From Breviolum minutum Mf 1.05b.01 (taxonomy: Eukaryota; Sar; Dinophyceae; Suessiales; Symbiodiniaceae): a stretch of 64,000 nucleotides of DNA. The stretch spans positions 1-64,000 of the forward strand of contig DF241444.1 of assembly GCA_000507305.1 (NCBI GenBank). Reading direction: 5' to 3'. Shown piece after piece: positions 33,222 to 44,848 of this stretch. A program made the position numbers and the translations under genes. The notes beneath the pieces were generated by a model, which saw only the letters and a list, made by a program, of their open reading frames with translations, did not search any database and was not told the DNA's origin. The first letter of the stretch is position 1. Each line of letters opens with the position of its first letter.

Positions 33222-33936
33222 TGCTGCTGCTTTTGGTGGTGCTTCTGGCCATGCTGCTTGCAATCTCAAGCCCAGCAAAGGCCGGCGGCATTAGCCGGAG
33301 GCTGATAAATATATGTGTTTGGATAAATGTATTGTAAGAGAATATATTGATATTGTATAATTTAGATATTTTTTGGATTAGGATTGAGAAATCTTGGTCC
33401 TGTTTTCTTTTTAAAGATTTTGATTTGATTGATTATTAATATGAAATATTTACATTTGGGAATTTTAGGTAGAAAAGAATTCTTATATGGATTTATTATT
33501 ATCAAGAAGTATGGTAAAATCTAATAAATTTCAAATTCTTTTGCGTTATATCCAAAAAAAAAATACGGGGTATTTAAAATTCTTCAGAACCTAAATTATG
33601 AGCATTCTCTAATCAGTATGGAGCGTGCCGTCATAAATCTTCATAATCACTGGTTTTCATTGAGGCAAGCTGTTTGGGAGAGATGATTGGAGATGACTTT
33701 CCCACGCATTTCCTTCCCCACCATTGTCCTCCGTCGCGCTTTGGGGTGTATCCACGGTATGGTTGTAAGTGCCTGGGTCAATGGAAGGTAAGCACAGCGA
33801 TGTGGCACATCACCATTTTGAATCAAAGGACTTTCATGCCAGTTCCTTTTGGATGTATATATGGTATGTATATATGAATATATACATATATGTTGTACTA
33901 TGTGTATGATATATACGTATGCTCATATTCTCCTTC

Positions 33937-34031
33937 AAACGAACATAGCCACTGAAAAATGGTGGTTGGGAGACGATTTTCCTTTTGGGAACGCCTGTTT
34001 TCAGGGTCTATGTTAGTCTTAGGGAGGGTAC
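33937..34031. repeat. family A inverted-repeat element
   Basis: Left part AACATAGCCACTGAAAAATG, right part CTATGTTAGTCTTAGGGAGG. The left outer tip is lost. Confidence 0.65.
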
Positions 34032-34398
34032 ATTACATAACCCTGAGTAACGGTGTCACCATTTTCAGCTTGGCTGGGGGCACCAACCAAACCCAAGGTT
34101 CCCGCAAGAGCACCAGCAGCGAACGCAATGGTTACCTCAAACTCCCAACAAGTTGAGAAGTGTTGCCAACTGAGTGTTTTGTGTCGCCAAGCCAAACAAT
34201 ATCCAGAGGGGGAAGGGATCAACGAAAAACCGAAAACTGTGAGATGTAAGCACATCCTTGGGAAGCGTCCATGTGTCTCCATGTCATCTTTTTGTATCGT
34301 CAGAGTCATATCCAGGATGTCATATCGGTCTGCATCCGCCGGTCGTTTTCCTGCATCCTGAAGAGAGACCTATCTGGTATCAAAGTATCACAATCAAT

Positions 34399-34515
34399 TT
34401 ACATACCGTCCCTAAAACTAACATAGCACCTGAAAATGGATGGTTGGAAGACTACTTCCATTTTCGGGGAGGCCTATCTTCAGGTGCTTTTGCCGTTAGT
34501 TTTCAGGGAGGGTAC
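34399..34515. repeat. family A inverted-repeat element, full length
   Basis: Left TACCGTCCCTAAAACTAACA then TAGCACCTGAAAATGG; right CTTCAGGTGCTTTTGCCGTT then AGTTTTCAGGGAGGGTA. This is the clearest full copy of the family and defines the end TACCCTCCCTGAAAACTAAC. Confidence 0.8.
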
Positions 34516-35271
34516 GTATACTTTCTTGGCAGGTGTTTGTGAATCTCCGCGGAAAGTTGGAAGCCCCCCCGCTGAGGCATCCTTACCATCTTGGCCCAAC
34601 TTTTCATCTCAACCTGCAGGGTTTTTGGGATCACAGAATTCCGCTCCAACGATTTTCCGGGAAGATCGAAGATGATCACTCGGTGGTGGGTTGAGTTCAA
34701 CCCATCTTTAGAAAGATTGAAACATTGGAAAAAAAACTTCCCCAATTTTTTTTGGGGCGGGAATTGAAAAAGTCATCAGAATGATTGAAGACACAGGCTA
34801 TGGATCATAGATTCAAAGTCTGAGGCAAACGTTGCTAAACATCTCGTGGAAAGACGGTCTTTGGGAAGCCGTTGTTTATGTTGGAGACTTTGACTTCGAA
34901 GGTTCGTAGTTCAGGCAGCAAAAAACCAACAAAACTCTAAATACTGATACACCCAAAAACCTCACATGGAACCCAACTATTGCTGATTTTGTGGAGATGT
35001 CTTTCCTTTTTCAAGGAGTATCTTCTTGCACCCAGGATAGTGTTTGGGGGTGTAGTTTTCATTTTAGAAGTGGTGAAGAAACCGACAACTGCTTGCCAAA
35101 AGACTGCCTCTCAACTCCCACACGTTCAGATTCCGAATTCCAATTTCAGTTTGTAATAGTTTATATTCCAACATCCTGGCTCATCTGGCTCCATCTGCAA
35201 GCAATTGTTACTTTTGAAACCACTGCAAACATCTAAAGGGGAAGACTACAGAAGCTGTTTTTTCTCAGATT

Positions 35272-35698
35272 TCAGCAGTGGATTTTGTGAAGCATCACAG
35301 GTGGTTCCCCACAATGGCACCCTGAACAATTCTCCGTCACAAAAAATGGGGAGATATTGAGTTCTACACATGAGCCACGAAAAAAAACACGCTGAGTTCA
35401 CCCACCCACCCCACAACAAACTTGGTTTTCGATGGATTTTCATCAAGAAACCTATAGTTTCACCTAACAATAGGAATAGTTGACTAGTACAATCTTTTTG
35501 TAAATAATCCAAAAAACAAACCCAACAAACCATCATTCATCCACCCCCCCCCCCCGACCCATCCCTTCCATTCCCCCAATCCTCACCTGCCAATGCCTTG
35601 AAGGTTGAAGTTTCATCGATGCTGTGGCCTGGTTTCTTGGGTCCATCCATTGACTTGGCTTTGTGATGTTGGTTGGATGGCCTGAACCAACCAGCCAT
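35272..35698 (-). CDS. small two-exon gene, unknown protein
   Basis: Exon 1 (35698-35587) starts with ATG and ends in phase 1 at a strong donor (GCAG|GTGAGG). Exon 2 (35363-35272) follows the acceptor tgtgtag, supplies two bases (G|AA) and ends with TGA. The product is about 66 residues: MAGWFRPSNQHHKAKSMDGP at the start and ENCSGCHCGEPPVMLHKIHC at the end. The C-terminal half holds a C-x2-C-x1-C cluster. Phase agreement and a start and a stop in the right places support it. No family recognised, and the frame could continue into another exon if an earlier donor is used. Confidence 0.45.
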
Positions 35699-35891
35699 AC
35701 AAAACCCCATGGCCGGCCCGTTGGTTTCAAGTCAATGGGGATGATTTCAGTAGCATGAAAGGACTCATTTTTCAAAAAAAAAATGCCAAAAAAAAGAAAA
35801 GAGACTCAGTGGGAAGACAAAAAACTGGGCCGGAAACAATGAAAACGATCAAAGCAAAACGAAACACCCCAAGTCTTTTTAACAAACATCT

Positions 35892-35987
35892 CTAGTTGGT
35901 GGTTTCAACCCAGTTGAAAAATATTCGTCAAATTGAATCATTTCCCCAAGGATCGGGGTGAAAATTAAAAATGTTTGAAACCACCAC
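35892..35987 (-). mobile_element. family B element B5, inverted orientation
   Basis: On the minus strand it reads CTAG|GTGGTGGTTTCAAAC ... GGTTGAAACCACCAACTAG. The inner ATTTTCACCCCGAT and GGGGAAATGATTCAATTTGA are shared with B3 and B6. Confidence 0.85.
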
Positions 35988-36529
35988 CTAGATCAGTTTG
36001 GAGCACCTAGGACCTATCAGTGGATAGGTAGTTTGAGGTTCCCTCACCCCTTTCCTGTTTTGGTACCATGCTGTGACGCTCAAAAAGGGAATCCTGGGAT
36101 CCGGACATCACCCGGGTGATGCATCCTTAGGGCAACGAGTCATCATCCAAAGTCTTTGGAAAGAAATGAGATAGAAATTTCATCACCTTCAAAAACTGAA
36201 ACCTACCATGTTTTTTCAAAAGATCCTTTAATCAAATGTTTTTTTTGGGTGATGAAGTGTGGGTTCAAGATATGTTTCATTCGTAAAAATTCGATAAAAG
36301 GTACCTCATTTCAACATCCTTATGTGGTGCCCAGTAACATCTCAGATGTTTCACCCAGTCTGCGTTGAGGCTTTGCGGACCTGGAGTCCCAAACCACCAG
36401 AGTCATGAAATCATGGCTAAAATCATCTTCAAATTGCAGTACATGACATGATGATACATGATGGATATATGATATGATATGACATGATATGATGGATATA
36501 CAGTACATTGAGAGTTTTGAAATTTCTGA

Positions 36530-36653
36530 AGTTGAAAGTGACAACATCTCTGACAAGGCGTTTCTGATCAATCCTGTTTTATCGGAATGCTGCCTCACTC
36601 GAATGGTGCGTACAATGACCGTGGTCTTGGGAGCTTCCCACAGGGTGACCTGC
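36530..36653 (+). CDS. candidate exon, unknown protein
   Basis: The reading VESDNISDKAFLINPVLSEC, then TRMVRTMTVVLGASHR, is open and ends near a CACAG|GGTGACC donor. The acceptor is tttctgaag. No family recognised and no partner exons linked. Confidence 0.3.
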
Positions 36654-37154
36654 GAGGAAGTCCGCGGGTGAAGGACATTTCGCTTTTACAAATCTTTTCT
36701 AGCACGAGAAGAATCTCATAATTGGATGCTTTTGAAAATATCCACTTATACATAAATACAGTATTGAAAAAAATCCAGAAAGAATAGTTTCTGCAAGAGA
36801 CTCTAGTTTCGTTTGTTTCAAAAACCCACAATATGCCGGTACAAGACTTATCTTTCTTATACGTATAATGGATATTACATTTCAAGTACGGTTTCTCAGA
36901 AGCCTCAGCTTTTCCTCACAAAAAAAAAAACTGGTTGACATTTTAGGGATTATGGAAGCTTGAGGGGTAAACACGGAGGTCACATGTACTGTAAACAAAT
37001 GCCATAATATACCCCCCTGAAAACTAACATAGCAATGGAAAATCACACATGTTTATCTTTTATAGTACCAGTAGATACAAATACATCTTCAAATAGCTGC
37101 TTTTCCGTGTTTTTCTTTTTGTCATGTTAATTTTCGGGGAATACTTCTTTGCAG

Positions 37155-37275
37155 CTAATAAAAGCAAGCCATGACAATGGTGCAGCGTGTAATATACTTC
37201 GGAAGATGCTCCAGTGCCGTGTCATCACTGATGTTGTGCATGTGATGAAAAATCCAAGTTTTCGGCTTGAGATTT
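37155..37275 (+). CDS. candidate exon, unknown protein
   Basis: A good acceptor (aatacttctttgcag) is followed in phase 0 by LIKASHDNGAACNILRKMLQ and CRVITDVVHVMKNP. The 3' edge is uncertain. Further open blocks to 38033 on the same strand may belong to it. No family recognised. Confidence 0.35.
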
Positions 37276-38631
37276 TCCAAACTGGGTTGTTTCCCAACAT
37301 CTGGCATTTCAAAAACCAAACCATCGCTTTTGGGGGGTTGTTGTTTTCTTTCTAATTCAAAGATCTTAGAATCACTCCTGGTACATCGACCCCAGAAAAT
37401 CAGCGGACTGTGCTACTGTGTTCCCCTTACATTGTTTTGGGAGGTCACCCAAACAGATCCAATACGAGAATATGACTTCCTTGGACCCCCGTTGCTGTCT
37501 ATTTTGACAAAGGTCGCCACCGAAACAAATCAGATTGCATTCCGATTCATTATCTATCCCAGGATACTGTTTAGTTGACATGTCCTGACAAGGGTTCAAT
37601 ATCCCCACTTCCATTTGCTTTTCAAACTTCTTAACGATTCATGACAGAAACCAACCTTAATGCATTCCACATTGGCAGCTGGACGGCTGGTAGGAGATCG
37701 CCAAAAGACCTACAGGGAGTCTGTGGCACCAAATTCAGACAAACCGTGTTACGTAGCATGTTTCAATTCCAATCATTTCCATATCCATTGTCACCAACCT
37801 CACTTTGTTTCTTCATGTTCTTTCTGGATCGAACGGTCGAAAAGTACTTGGGATTTTGTTGTTGGCTCAAAGGGAGAGGTCAACCTGGCTCAATTTTGCC
37901 CAGTCTTGGAACTTTTTTGCGCGAAACAGCTCAAAATTGCTCAAAACCAGCTCAAAAACTGCTCAAGAGTGTTCAATTCCCCAATTTATTTCCTCAAAAG
38001 TTAAACAAAAAATCAACAAATTTATATAAATGAGAAAAATGCAAAAACATGCAAAAGACACGCAGAATGAGAAGACCCCATAACATAAACACTAATCATG
38101 CTCATTAGGTGATGCGGATGATGCGGGAGGAACCGCGCTGAACATCATATTTTCTACTTCTATTTGTAATCATGCAGGATACATAATCCATATAATCCTT
38201 ACTGAAAACGTAATGCATATTTTCGGACCTCAGGGTTTTACAAATCCTGATCTAGGACCCCCCACTAATCTGGACCATGAAACGAGGTTGGTAGTCTTTA
38301 CTTGAGAGATATGATCGCTGGTGAACCATTGTCCACACACTTAATCAAATCATATACAGTTGTCTTAGTGTAGACCTTGAGGAACCTAGTCCGAAGTGAG
38401 CTGCTTGAAAGAGTTTTTGCTACCAATGAGTTCTGCTAAAATAAAATTCTACTAGCCTTTTATTTAAGGAACAGGTCTTGAAATTGTTCGAGAAGGCTTG
38501 TTGCAGCATCAATCCATGCAACAAAAGAACTGGACTAACAAACACATCAACAAACTGATTCACTGGTTGATTTGGTTCTACAAAATCAATGGTTGACTGA
38601 CTGAATGATTGCCTAACTGAATGAAAGATTC

Positions 38632-38632
<1 letters not shown>

Positions 38633-38662
<30 letters not shown>

Positions 38663-38729
38663 CATCAACCAACCAACCAATCAACCAAGCAATCAATCAA
38701 TCCATCAACCAACCAACCAATCAACCAAG

Positions 38730-38768
<39 letters not shown>

Positions 38769-38820
38769 CCAATCCATCAACCAATCAATCAACCAATCCA
38801 TCAATCAACCGATCCATCAA
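38633..38820. repeat. (AATC)n / (CAAC)n tandem repeat
   Basis: Long run of AATC units mixed with AACC and CATC variants. Confidence 0.95.
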
Positions 38821-38974
38821 ATAAAGTCAATTGAATTGTATCAATGCAAGTTCACTCATCTTTTCAAAAATCGACATCGACATCCGCCTCTCGGCCCGAG
38901 AAGTTCATCAAAGGCCTGATTTCGATCATCGCCAATAGGGGAAGCGATGAAAATTCGGACCAAAAATTGCCTGT

Positions 38975-39080
38975 CTGGTTGGTGGTTGAATCACCACCCA
39001 TCTGAAACAAAATGCGCAAGTCAAATTGGATCATTTCCCCAAAAATCGGGGTGAAAATAAAAAATATTTGAAACCACCAC
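38975..39080 (-). mobile_element. family B element B6, inverted orientation
   Basis: On the minus strand: ACTAG|GTGGTGGTTTCAAA ... GATTCAACCACCAACCAG. The right flank on that strand reads GNFWSEFSSLPLLAMIEIRP, which looks coding, but the phase across the element does not favour that frame. Confidence 0.8.
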
Positions 39081-39611
39081 CTAGTTTTGTTCGTTTTAGG
39101 CAGGTTGACTTTTTTCAAACTCTGTCCTTGACGAAAGGATTGACTTTGAAAACTCCTCACCAAAAGGTCTGCTTGTTTTTTTCTTTAAGATTTTTCCATT
39201 CAATTTTGGAAGCATGAAAAGTAGCAGGAGGTCGGAACAAAGTGGTCTCAAGGACTTTTCAGGACCATTTTCCGTTATTGTGCTACGTGTTAGTTGAAAA
39301 TGGAGCATTCCTGAAATTGACAATTGAACCTCGAAGTGGACCTCCTTGGAAAAGGACGTGTCCTATGTTTTATTAGACTTCAGGTACGGTATCCATGTCA
39401 GAAATCCAAAATGAAGCAATGATCTCAGCACACTTTGACTGATTGCCAAGGACTGATCAAATTGAAATCAGTATTTTTTTGAAAAGATGACTGGTTATAT
39501 AACTATAGCGGCAAACAAACTGTATCTTAGCAAAGACATTCTCTTTTTAACCACATGGTGTCAATGAAAAGACTCCCTTCCTGCTGTCCAGATTGAAAGC
39601 TGATTTCCGCC

Positions 39612-39790
39612 AAGAAACTCGTAGATATTGCAAAAGCCTTTCCTGAAGGCACAACGAACTTTCCGGATTTTGATGCGTGGCATGCCGCACTCTTCTGTAC
39701 TGCTTTCCAGTAGTTTTCCGAGGTTACAACTTTTACAAATTTTCTGTGCAACAAATCATCTTGGAGATATTCCTGGTACAACAAATCTTC
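39612..39790. CDS. coding-like stretch, strand unresolved
   Basis: The minus strand is open for VVTSENYWKAVQKSAACHAS and SGKAFAISTSFLAEISFQSG. The plus strand over the same bases has KAFPEGTTNFPDFDAW ending at a CAG. No paired splice sites decide between them. Confidence 0.25.
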
Positions 39791-39912
39791 CTGCAAAGGA
39801 TATGGAGCACACTTAGGATGTTTTTAAACTAATTTCAAGGGAAAACCATGGAATATTAGATATAAAAGTGGTAGCTTGGAAAAGGCAGGTCCTTTAGTTA
39901 TGGCTAATTTTT

Positions 39913-40015
39913 GGCCTACCCTCCTAAAAACTAGCATATCCCACCAAAGATTCAAGATGAAACTCAATTTTCCCAGCTACCCTTTGGATGGGATATATTT
40001 TAGTTCCCTGGGAAC
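39913..40015. repeat. family A inverted-repeat element
   Basis: Left TACCCTCCTAAAAACTAGCA then TATCCC; right GGGATATATTTTAGTTCCCT. A second related element follows at 40185-40309. Confidence 0.65.
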
Positions 40016-40184
40016 AAAAACCGTTTCAAACTCACCTTCCCCCCCGGGAAACTTCCCCCACCCTGGTAAGGACGGCCCAGCTCTTCCACGAAGGCCCACA
40101 GCACTGTTAGCCGCTGCCAAAGCTTCACCTTTTCTCGCCAACCAAGGGTGATTCCAGGGACTCCCAAGGACATGGGACCCCCAA

Positions 40185-40309
40185 TAAATGGTACACCCTG
40201 GCAGATTAACGGCTGGAACCTACAGCCATCAACCATGAAAAGAAAGGAAAATGATCTGAACCAAACCTCCATGAGGACAATGTTAATCTTCCAGGGTGTA
40301 AGCTTCCTC
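40185..40309. repeat. family A-like inverted-repeat element
   Basis: Left TACACCCTGGCAGATTAACG; right GTTAATCTTCCAGGGTGTAA. A truncated relative (TACCCCCTGGAAAATTAACG) lies at 29681-29700. Confidence 0.65.
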
Positions 40310-40379
40310 ATACCATTCCCATATCTTTATTAGGATGCTTATGGGAAGTTAGACTGATACAAGTTAGACTGATGATACT

Positions 40380-40487
40380 GTTGATGGTTCAGAAATCCGG
40401 CGATCACCAGTTCATATTAGGTAAATATCCCATTATTTAAAGGGTTTCATACAAGTCAGGTGGTGCAGGAGTTCTGAAACCACCAGT
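40380..40487. repeat. family C-like element (degenerate)
   Basis: GTTGATGGTTCAGAAATCCG at the left; GTTCTGAAACCACCAGTAAG at the right. It still has GT...AG ends. Confidence 0.55.
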
Positions 40488-40846
40488 AAGAATGATATTG
40501 TATAATATACGTAATTCTATACATTTCAAAGACTATCATCTGTAAAATGATGATATGATAACTATATTTGATATCTATATGTATAATATACAGATTGGAC
40601 TATTGCGTATCTATATGTATGCAAATATGTATATATATATATACATATATTGTAGGTACACATCGTCTATATCTCTATGGGTATGGTATGGATGTGATCA
40701 TAATTCCAAGGAAAAAAAATGTTTTGTTTCATACCTGGGAATGGCGAAAGATGTTTCAATCTTTTGAGCATCATGGATGTTTCAGGTTGAAAATTGCGAC
40801 CCCCGCGGCTTAGCCGCCTGTTTTGGCCCGTCCGAAGGAGAGCTCA

Positions 40847-40946
40847 GCATTTGAAAACACCTTGGCCACTTGTGTTTTGAAATTAATGCTGATGGAGCAT
40901 TTGAAAACACCTTGGCCACTTGTGTTTTGAAATTAATGCTGATGGC
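40847..40946. repeat. perfect 50-bp tandem duplication
   Basis: Unit GCATTTGAAAACACCTTGGC... at 40847-40896 is repeated at 40897-40946 without visible change. Confidence 0.95.
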
Positions 40947-41309
40947 GGTTCAAAGTCACTTTTCAGAAAAGAGAACCAACAAATAAAAAACAAGCCCAAA
41001 TTGGGGAAATTGATCAATCACAACAATGACAAAACAGTCACATTGCCAACCAAGTAGACTCAACAAACCAACCTACAGTAATCAACTAAACGAAATCAAT
41101 GAAACAACCAAACCAAACCAACCAGATCAAGCTAAGCCAAGCAACAAAAAACAAACACGTTACTGTAAACCATACCGTTTTTGCGCAAAAAAAGCAATAC
41201 TGTACTTGGGGCGTCCTGAATCAAAAGAGAATCACCCAAAAAACCCTGAAGGGTTGTCTCCCATCAACAAACATCTAGGATTCATATGGATTCTGCCATA
41301 TTTTTTTAC

Positions 41310-41503
41310 CTGCTTGAAAATTGGGCATTTTTGGCATCTCAAATCCCGTAAAATTCCACTTGTCCCATGCTGGGACAAATTCAACTTGAAGACCCAATGG
41401 TCAACCCTTTGTTCACTGAGCATTGGAACAAAATCAAAGTCCGGATCGGCCAACTCAGGCCTTGCCAAAACGCTTCCCCAAAATGTGGCGTTGCTGTTGG
41501 CAA
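41310..41503 (-). CDS. candidate internal exon, unknown protein
   Basis: Acceptor cttgccag, donor AAGCAG|GTAAAAA. Starts in phase 1 and ends in phase 0. The reading is ATFWGSVLARPELADPDFDF, then QRVDHWVFKLNLSQHG and CQKCPIFKQ (with a C-x2-C). The plus strand is also partly open here. No family recognised. Confidence 0.4.
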
Positions 41504-41618
41504 CTGGCAAGTGTTGAGCATTCCGAATCTATTTTCCAATGTGAAGTAATGTCTACAACCATTAAACAACACGATTACACAAAACTAGTATACGTTTTTT
41601 TGTCATACGTTTTAATAG

Positions 41619-41842
41619 CACCATCTACAATCCGGGCAGCGTGCAAGGTTTGGGGAGATTCTTGGAAGGGTTCAAGTCAACTTATGTTCAAGGAACGAAA
41701 CGTGCTAAGTTTTGGCCTTGGGGAACATTCCGGAATCTTGAGATGCCGGAATTTCCCAATTAGTGGATCTGAACAAAGAAATCATCTTTGCAAAGCGTTA
41801 GATTCTGCGATCCAACAAAAAAACATGGTGCAAACGTTTTTT
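41619..41842 (+). CDS. candidate internal exon, unknown protein
   Basis: Acceptor cgttttaatag, donor TTTTTT|GTGAGT, open for 74 codons from phase 1 to phase 0. The reading contains STIRAACKVWGDSWKGSSQL and GLGEHSGILRCRNFPISGSE. No family recognised. It is on the strand opposite to the candidate at 41310-41503, so the two belong to different genes. Confidence 0.4.
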
Positions 41843-42196
41843 GTGAGTTGTGCGGCAGAACCAGAATTTATTTATACACCACGTTGTACTCATTGTTCTG
41901 TTTCTTGATTTCAATACTGCTCCTTGCCATTGCTGCCACTAATGGCCACTGCTGTAATCCCCCCAGACTCCTTGAGTTACGAGTCTATGTAAAGGAACAT
42001 GATCTCTCTAAGATGAGGCAGTAGTGTAAAGGGATTCATCTTAAGCAGGACTGTGGGATGGACACACTGGGTGCAAATACTTTTCGAGATGACTTGACCA
42101 CATTCAGTCTAGGGTGCATAGAAATCTACAAATGCCAGAGTCGGAATTGTAAGAATAGTACTGATGATCCAAAAATCCGAACAAATTCCACAACTT

Positions 42197-42256
42197 ACCA
42201 AAGGTCTGGAAACATTCCAAGTGGTGGAAATCGCCGGATTTCTTCCATCAAATCCT
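42197..42256 (-). repeat. truncated family C element
   Basis: On the minus strand GATGGAAGAAATCCGGCGAT then CCACCACTTGGAATG matches the left half of family C. The right half is missing. Confidence 0.5.
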
Positions 42257-42703
42257 GCTGGACCGGTTAGCCGAGTTTCTGCTTCTTGTTCTTGGCAGCT
42301 GGTCTCAGAAACCTGGCGTGAAACACATCTTTTTAAATGTATTGGCCGTATAGGCCGTATAAAGGGATCCAAATGAATTAAACATATATATGTATATATA
42401 TATATATAGGAACCTTTGGGTAAATTACATGGAAAAAATCACATTTGGGTGAATTACCTACCACGACTTTTGGTTAAAGTACCAGCATCAACATTTTGGA
42501 TGATGATAATGTGAAGTTCTTTTTTTTGTAGAGGGAAATTTCCATCAAAAAATCCCATGGTAAATTTTTCCCCTCCTTTTTTTCAAGCCGGCAAGGTTTC
42601 AGAGTATCCATCTTCATCGATTCAAAGATCTGTTGGGTGGCTAGCTAGCTGGGTCCAGTCTGCGACGAGCTGTGAAAGAAAAACGCCTGGTGAATAAGAC
42701 TAC

Positions 42704-42793
42704 CCTCCAGGGAACTAACATATCCCATTTAAAGGTAGCTGGGAAGATGATGCTTTCCTCTTCCATAGGTGGGATATGAACTCGTTCCCTTTA
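42704..42793. repeat. family A inverted-repeat element (TATCCC subtype)
   Basis: Left TACCCTCCAGGGAACTAACA then TATCCC; right GTGGGATATGAACTCGTTCC. Shares GGTAGCTGGGAAGATGATG with the copy at 49393. Confidence 0.8.
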
Positions 42794-43558
42794 TGTTTCA
42801 CATCAGAAAACAAAAACACAGAGGAAAGGAATCCAAACACAATCGACGCTTACATCCAGTCACGAAGTGTTTTTAGAAATGGCCGTTTCTGAGGCTGTCT
42901 ATCACTGTTTGGCAGAAATTTCCAGGGTGGATGCAATGTTTCAATCCTGACCCAGTCTGAAAATTCTGATTCAACAAATGACTTCAACAAAACAAAGAAA
43001 TAGACATGTCTGGCACACCCGCCCATGCGAAGATTCAGCATTTGAACCTTGAATGGTATGTGATTTGGGATCGTCATTTGAATAGGGCCCTCAGTGCAAG
43101 GATTGCTAGTATCAGTCCTAGAACTTTGCGAGAAAGTTTGAAGAATCTCGAACAGATTATGTCTCCCACATTAGCCTTCTAGGATGAGCTGAAGTCGAGG
43201 TACTAAAGAACAGGAATGCAAAGAAATCTCCATACTGCCTAGTTTTGGATAGTCATCTCAGAAAAGAAAAGTATAGAAAAGTAATACAAGAGAAGAAAAG
43301 GTACTGTAACGTCATCAAATAGTAAGCTCTCATGTTTTTTTCAATTTTTGGACCTCCCAGATACCAAACCTGTTACTATTCAGAACCATCCAAACATCAT
43401 CCAAACAATCTTAAGGCAATTGATTTTTTGCTGTTGGCAACCGTTTACTGTGCACAACCATCGGGCTCAATACTTCTGTAAAGGTAAAGTCCTGTGATAT
43501 GGATTGATGTGGTAGAGAGATAGCCTCACTTAAATTTCCGTTTGAACTGCGGTCCAGT

Positions 43559-43667
43559 CCGCAGAAAACCACCGCCACCACCACCGCCACCACCACCACC
43601 ACCAGCAGCAGCAAAAACGGCAACAACAACAAAAACAACAACAACGACAACAGCAACGACAACAACC

Positions 43668-43715
<48 letters not shown>

Positions 43716-43716
43716 N

Positions 43717-43759
<43 letters not shown>

Positions 43760-43766
43760 CCAGCAG

Positions 43767-43839
<73 letters not shown>

Positions 43840-44020
43840 TACAACTACAACTACAACTACAACTACAACTACAACAACAGCAACAGCAACAGCAACAGGC
43901 AACAGCAGGCAACATCAGCAGCAACAGCAACGGCAACAGCAACAGCAGCAGCAACAACTACAACAACAAAATCAACAGCAGCAACAAGAGCAAAAAAAAC
44001 AGCAGCAACAACCACGAGAT
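43559..44020. repeat. long (CAR)n trinucleotide-repeat tract
   Basis: CCA, then CAA, then CAG/CAA and CTA units for about 460 bases, with one N at 43716. Several frames stay open through it (poly-Gln, poly-Thr, poly-Asn), which is a property of the repeat and not evidence of a gene. Confidence 0.9.
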
Positions 44021-44092
44021 TACCACTCATGGTTACCAGTATCATCTCTGTTTAAGTACTGCTTCTTGAAGCCCTATCAGCTTAAGTCCAGG

Positions 44093-44848
44093 TTAAAAAA
44101 ACAGATCTCCCAGATCCGCTGCGATCGAAGTGGCAGCAACGGGTTTCCGGAACACCACTTCCAAGACCGCCTCACATGGTGACCGAGGGGGTAGGGCGAC
44201 TGACTTGAGACCGGACTGGACTGACTTGGACTGGGGGTAGGCCCATGTTGATTTACTTACAATCTCACAGGGTGATGGTAACAAATATCACTTCTTGTTT
44301 GCAAAGGTGTGCGTTATTGGTTGCGTTGCTTTAGTAGGGAAAAAAAGGGAAAACGACGAAGATTCCAATCCACTCGTACTTACAAAATCTTTTTCGGAGC
44401 ATCACGCGTGCGTTGCCGACCATCAACATGTCTTTGATTCATTGGCTATCGGGATGCCGGATCTTTTCTCATGTGTCCATGTGTATCCAAAAAAGAATCA
44501 AGAGGTAAAAGCGCATTCTATTTCTTTTAACAGCGCGTCTGAAACTCTTTCATGGCACGGTGAGTCTGCACGAAAAGCAAACGAACGAATAAACCAACAA
44601 ACAAACTAAAGAACGAACGAACAAACATGCAAACATTTAAAACCAGCCGGCAATCAAACAATCAAAACCACCATTTATTTGATGTTTTCAACAGCAAATA
44701 AATGCCCAAAAAAAGGTTCCAGTCCAACCTTCACCCAACCACAACTCACCCACCAGTCTAACCCCTTCAGTTCCTTCCCAACTAAGTCAGCCATAGCAGG
44801 AACAGCCAAGCTAACAGCCTTGATGGTCCCAGGTGGACCAAATCGACT
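44093..44848 (-). CDS. 3' end of a minus-strand gene, unknown protein
   Basis: Exon 44848-44750 (acceptor gatggctttccag, donor TGGTGG|GTGAGT) is open for 33 codons in phase 0: FGPPGTIKAVSLAVPAMADL, then VGKELKGLDWW. Exon 44170-44093 (acceptor accatgtgag) continues in phase 0, AVLEVVFRKPVAATSIAADL, and ends with TAA. Phases agree. The minus-strand exon candidates at 46.8-47.2 kb may be its upstream part. A plus-strand open block at 44295-44520 overlaps the intron. No family recognised. Confidence 0.5.

Larger units (their letters stand above)
27520..33935. other. repeat-rich region without a resolved gene
   Basis: It contains family D copies (28642-28758, 30746-30838), family B copies (31903-31996, 32450-32543), an AT-rich island and the assembly gap. 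Open blocks near 28905-29264 and 31148-31350 are coding-like for short stret­ches but lack supported splice sites. Confidence 0.4.

Noticed and set aside
32785-33291. Long open frames across the assembly gap
   Set aside because: They consist of N translated as X and cannot be evidence of coding.
38621-38824. Frame rich in Asn-Gln-Ser-Ile
   Set aside because: Translation of the AATC tandem repeat.
39640-39708. FPEGTT as a lysophospholipid acyltransferase motif
   Set aside because: The residues after the motif do not fit that family, and the opposite strand is open over a longer stretch.
40801-40830. CCCCGCGGCTTAGCCGCC as a terminator-like hairpin
   Set aside because: A short G+C palindrome without T run; bacterial-type terminators are not expected in nuclear DNA of a eukaryote.
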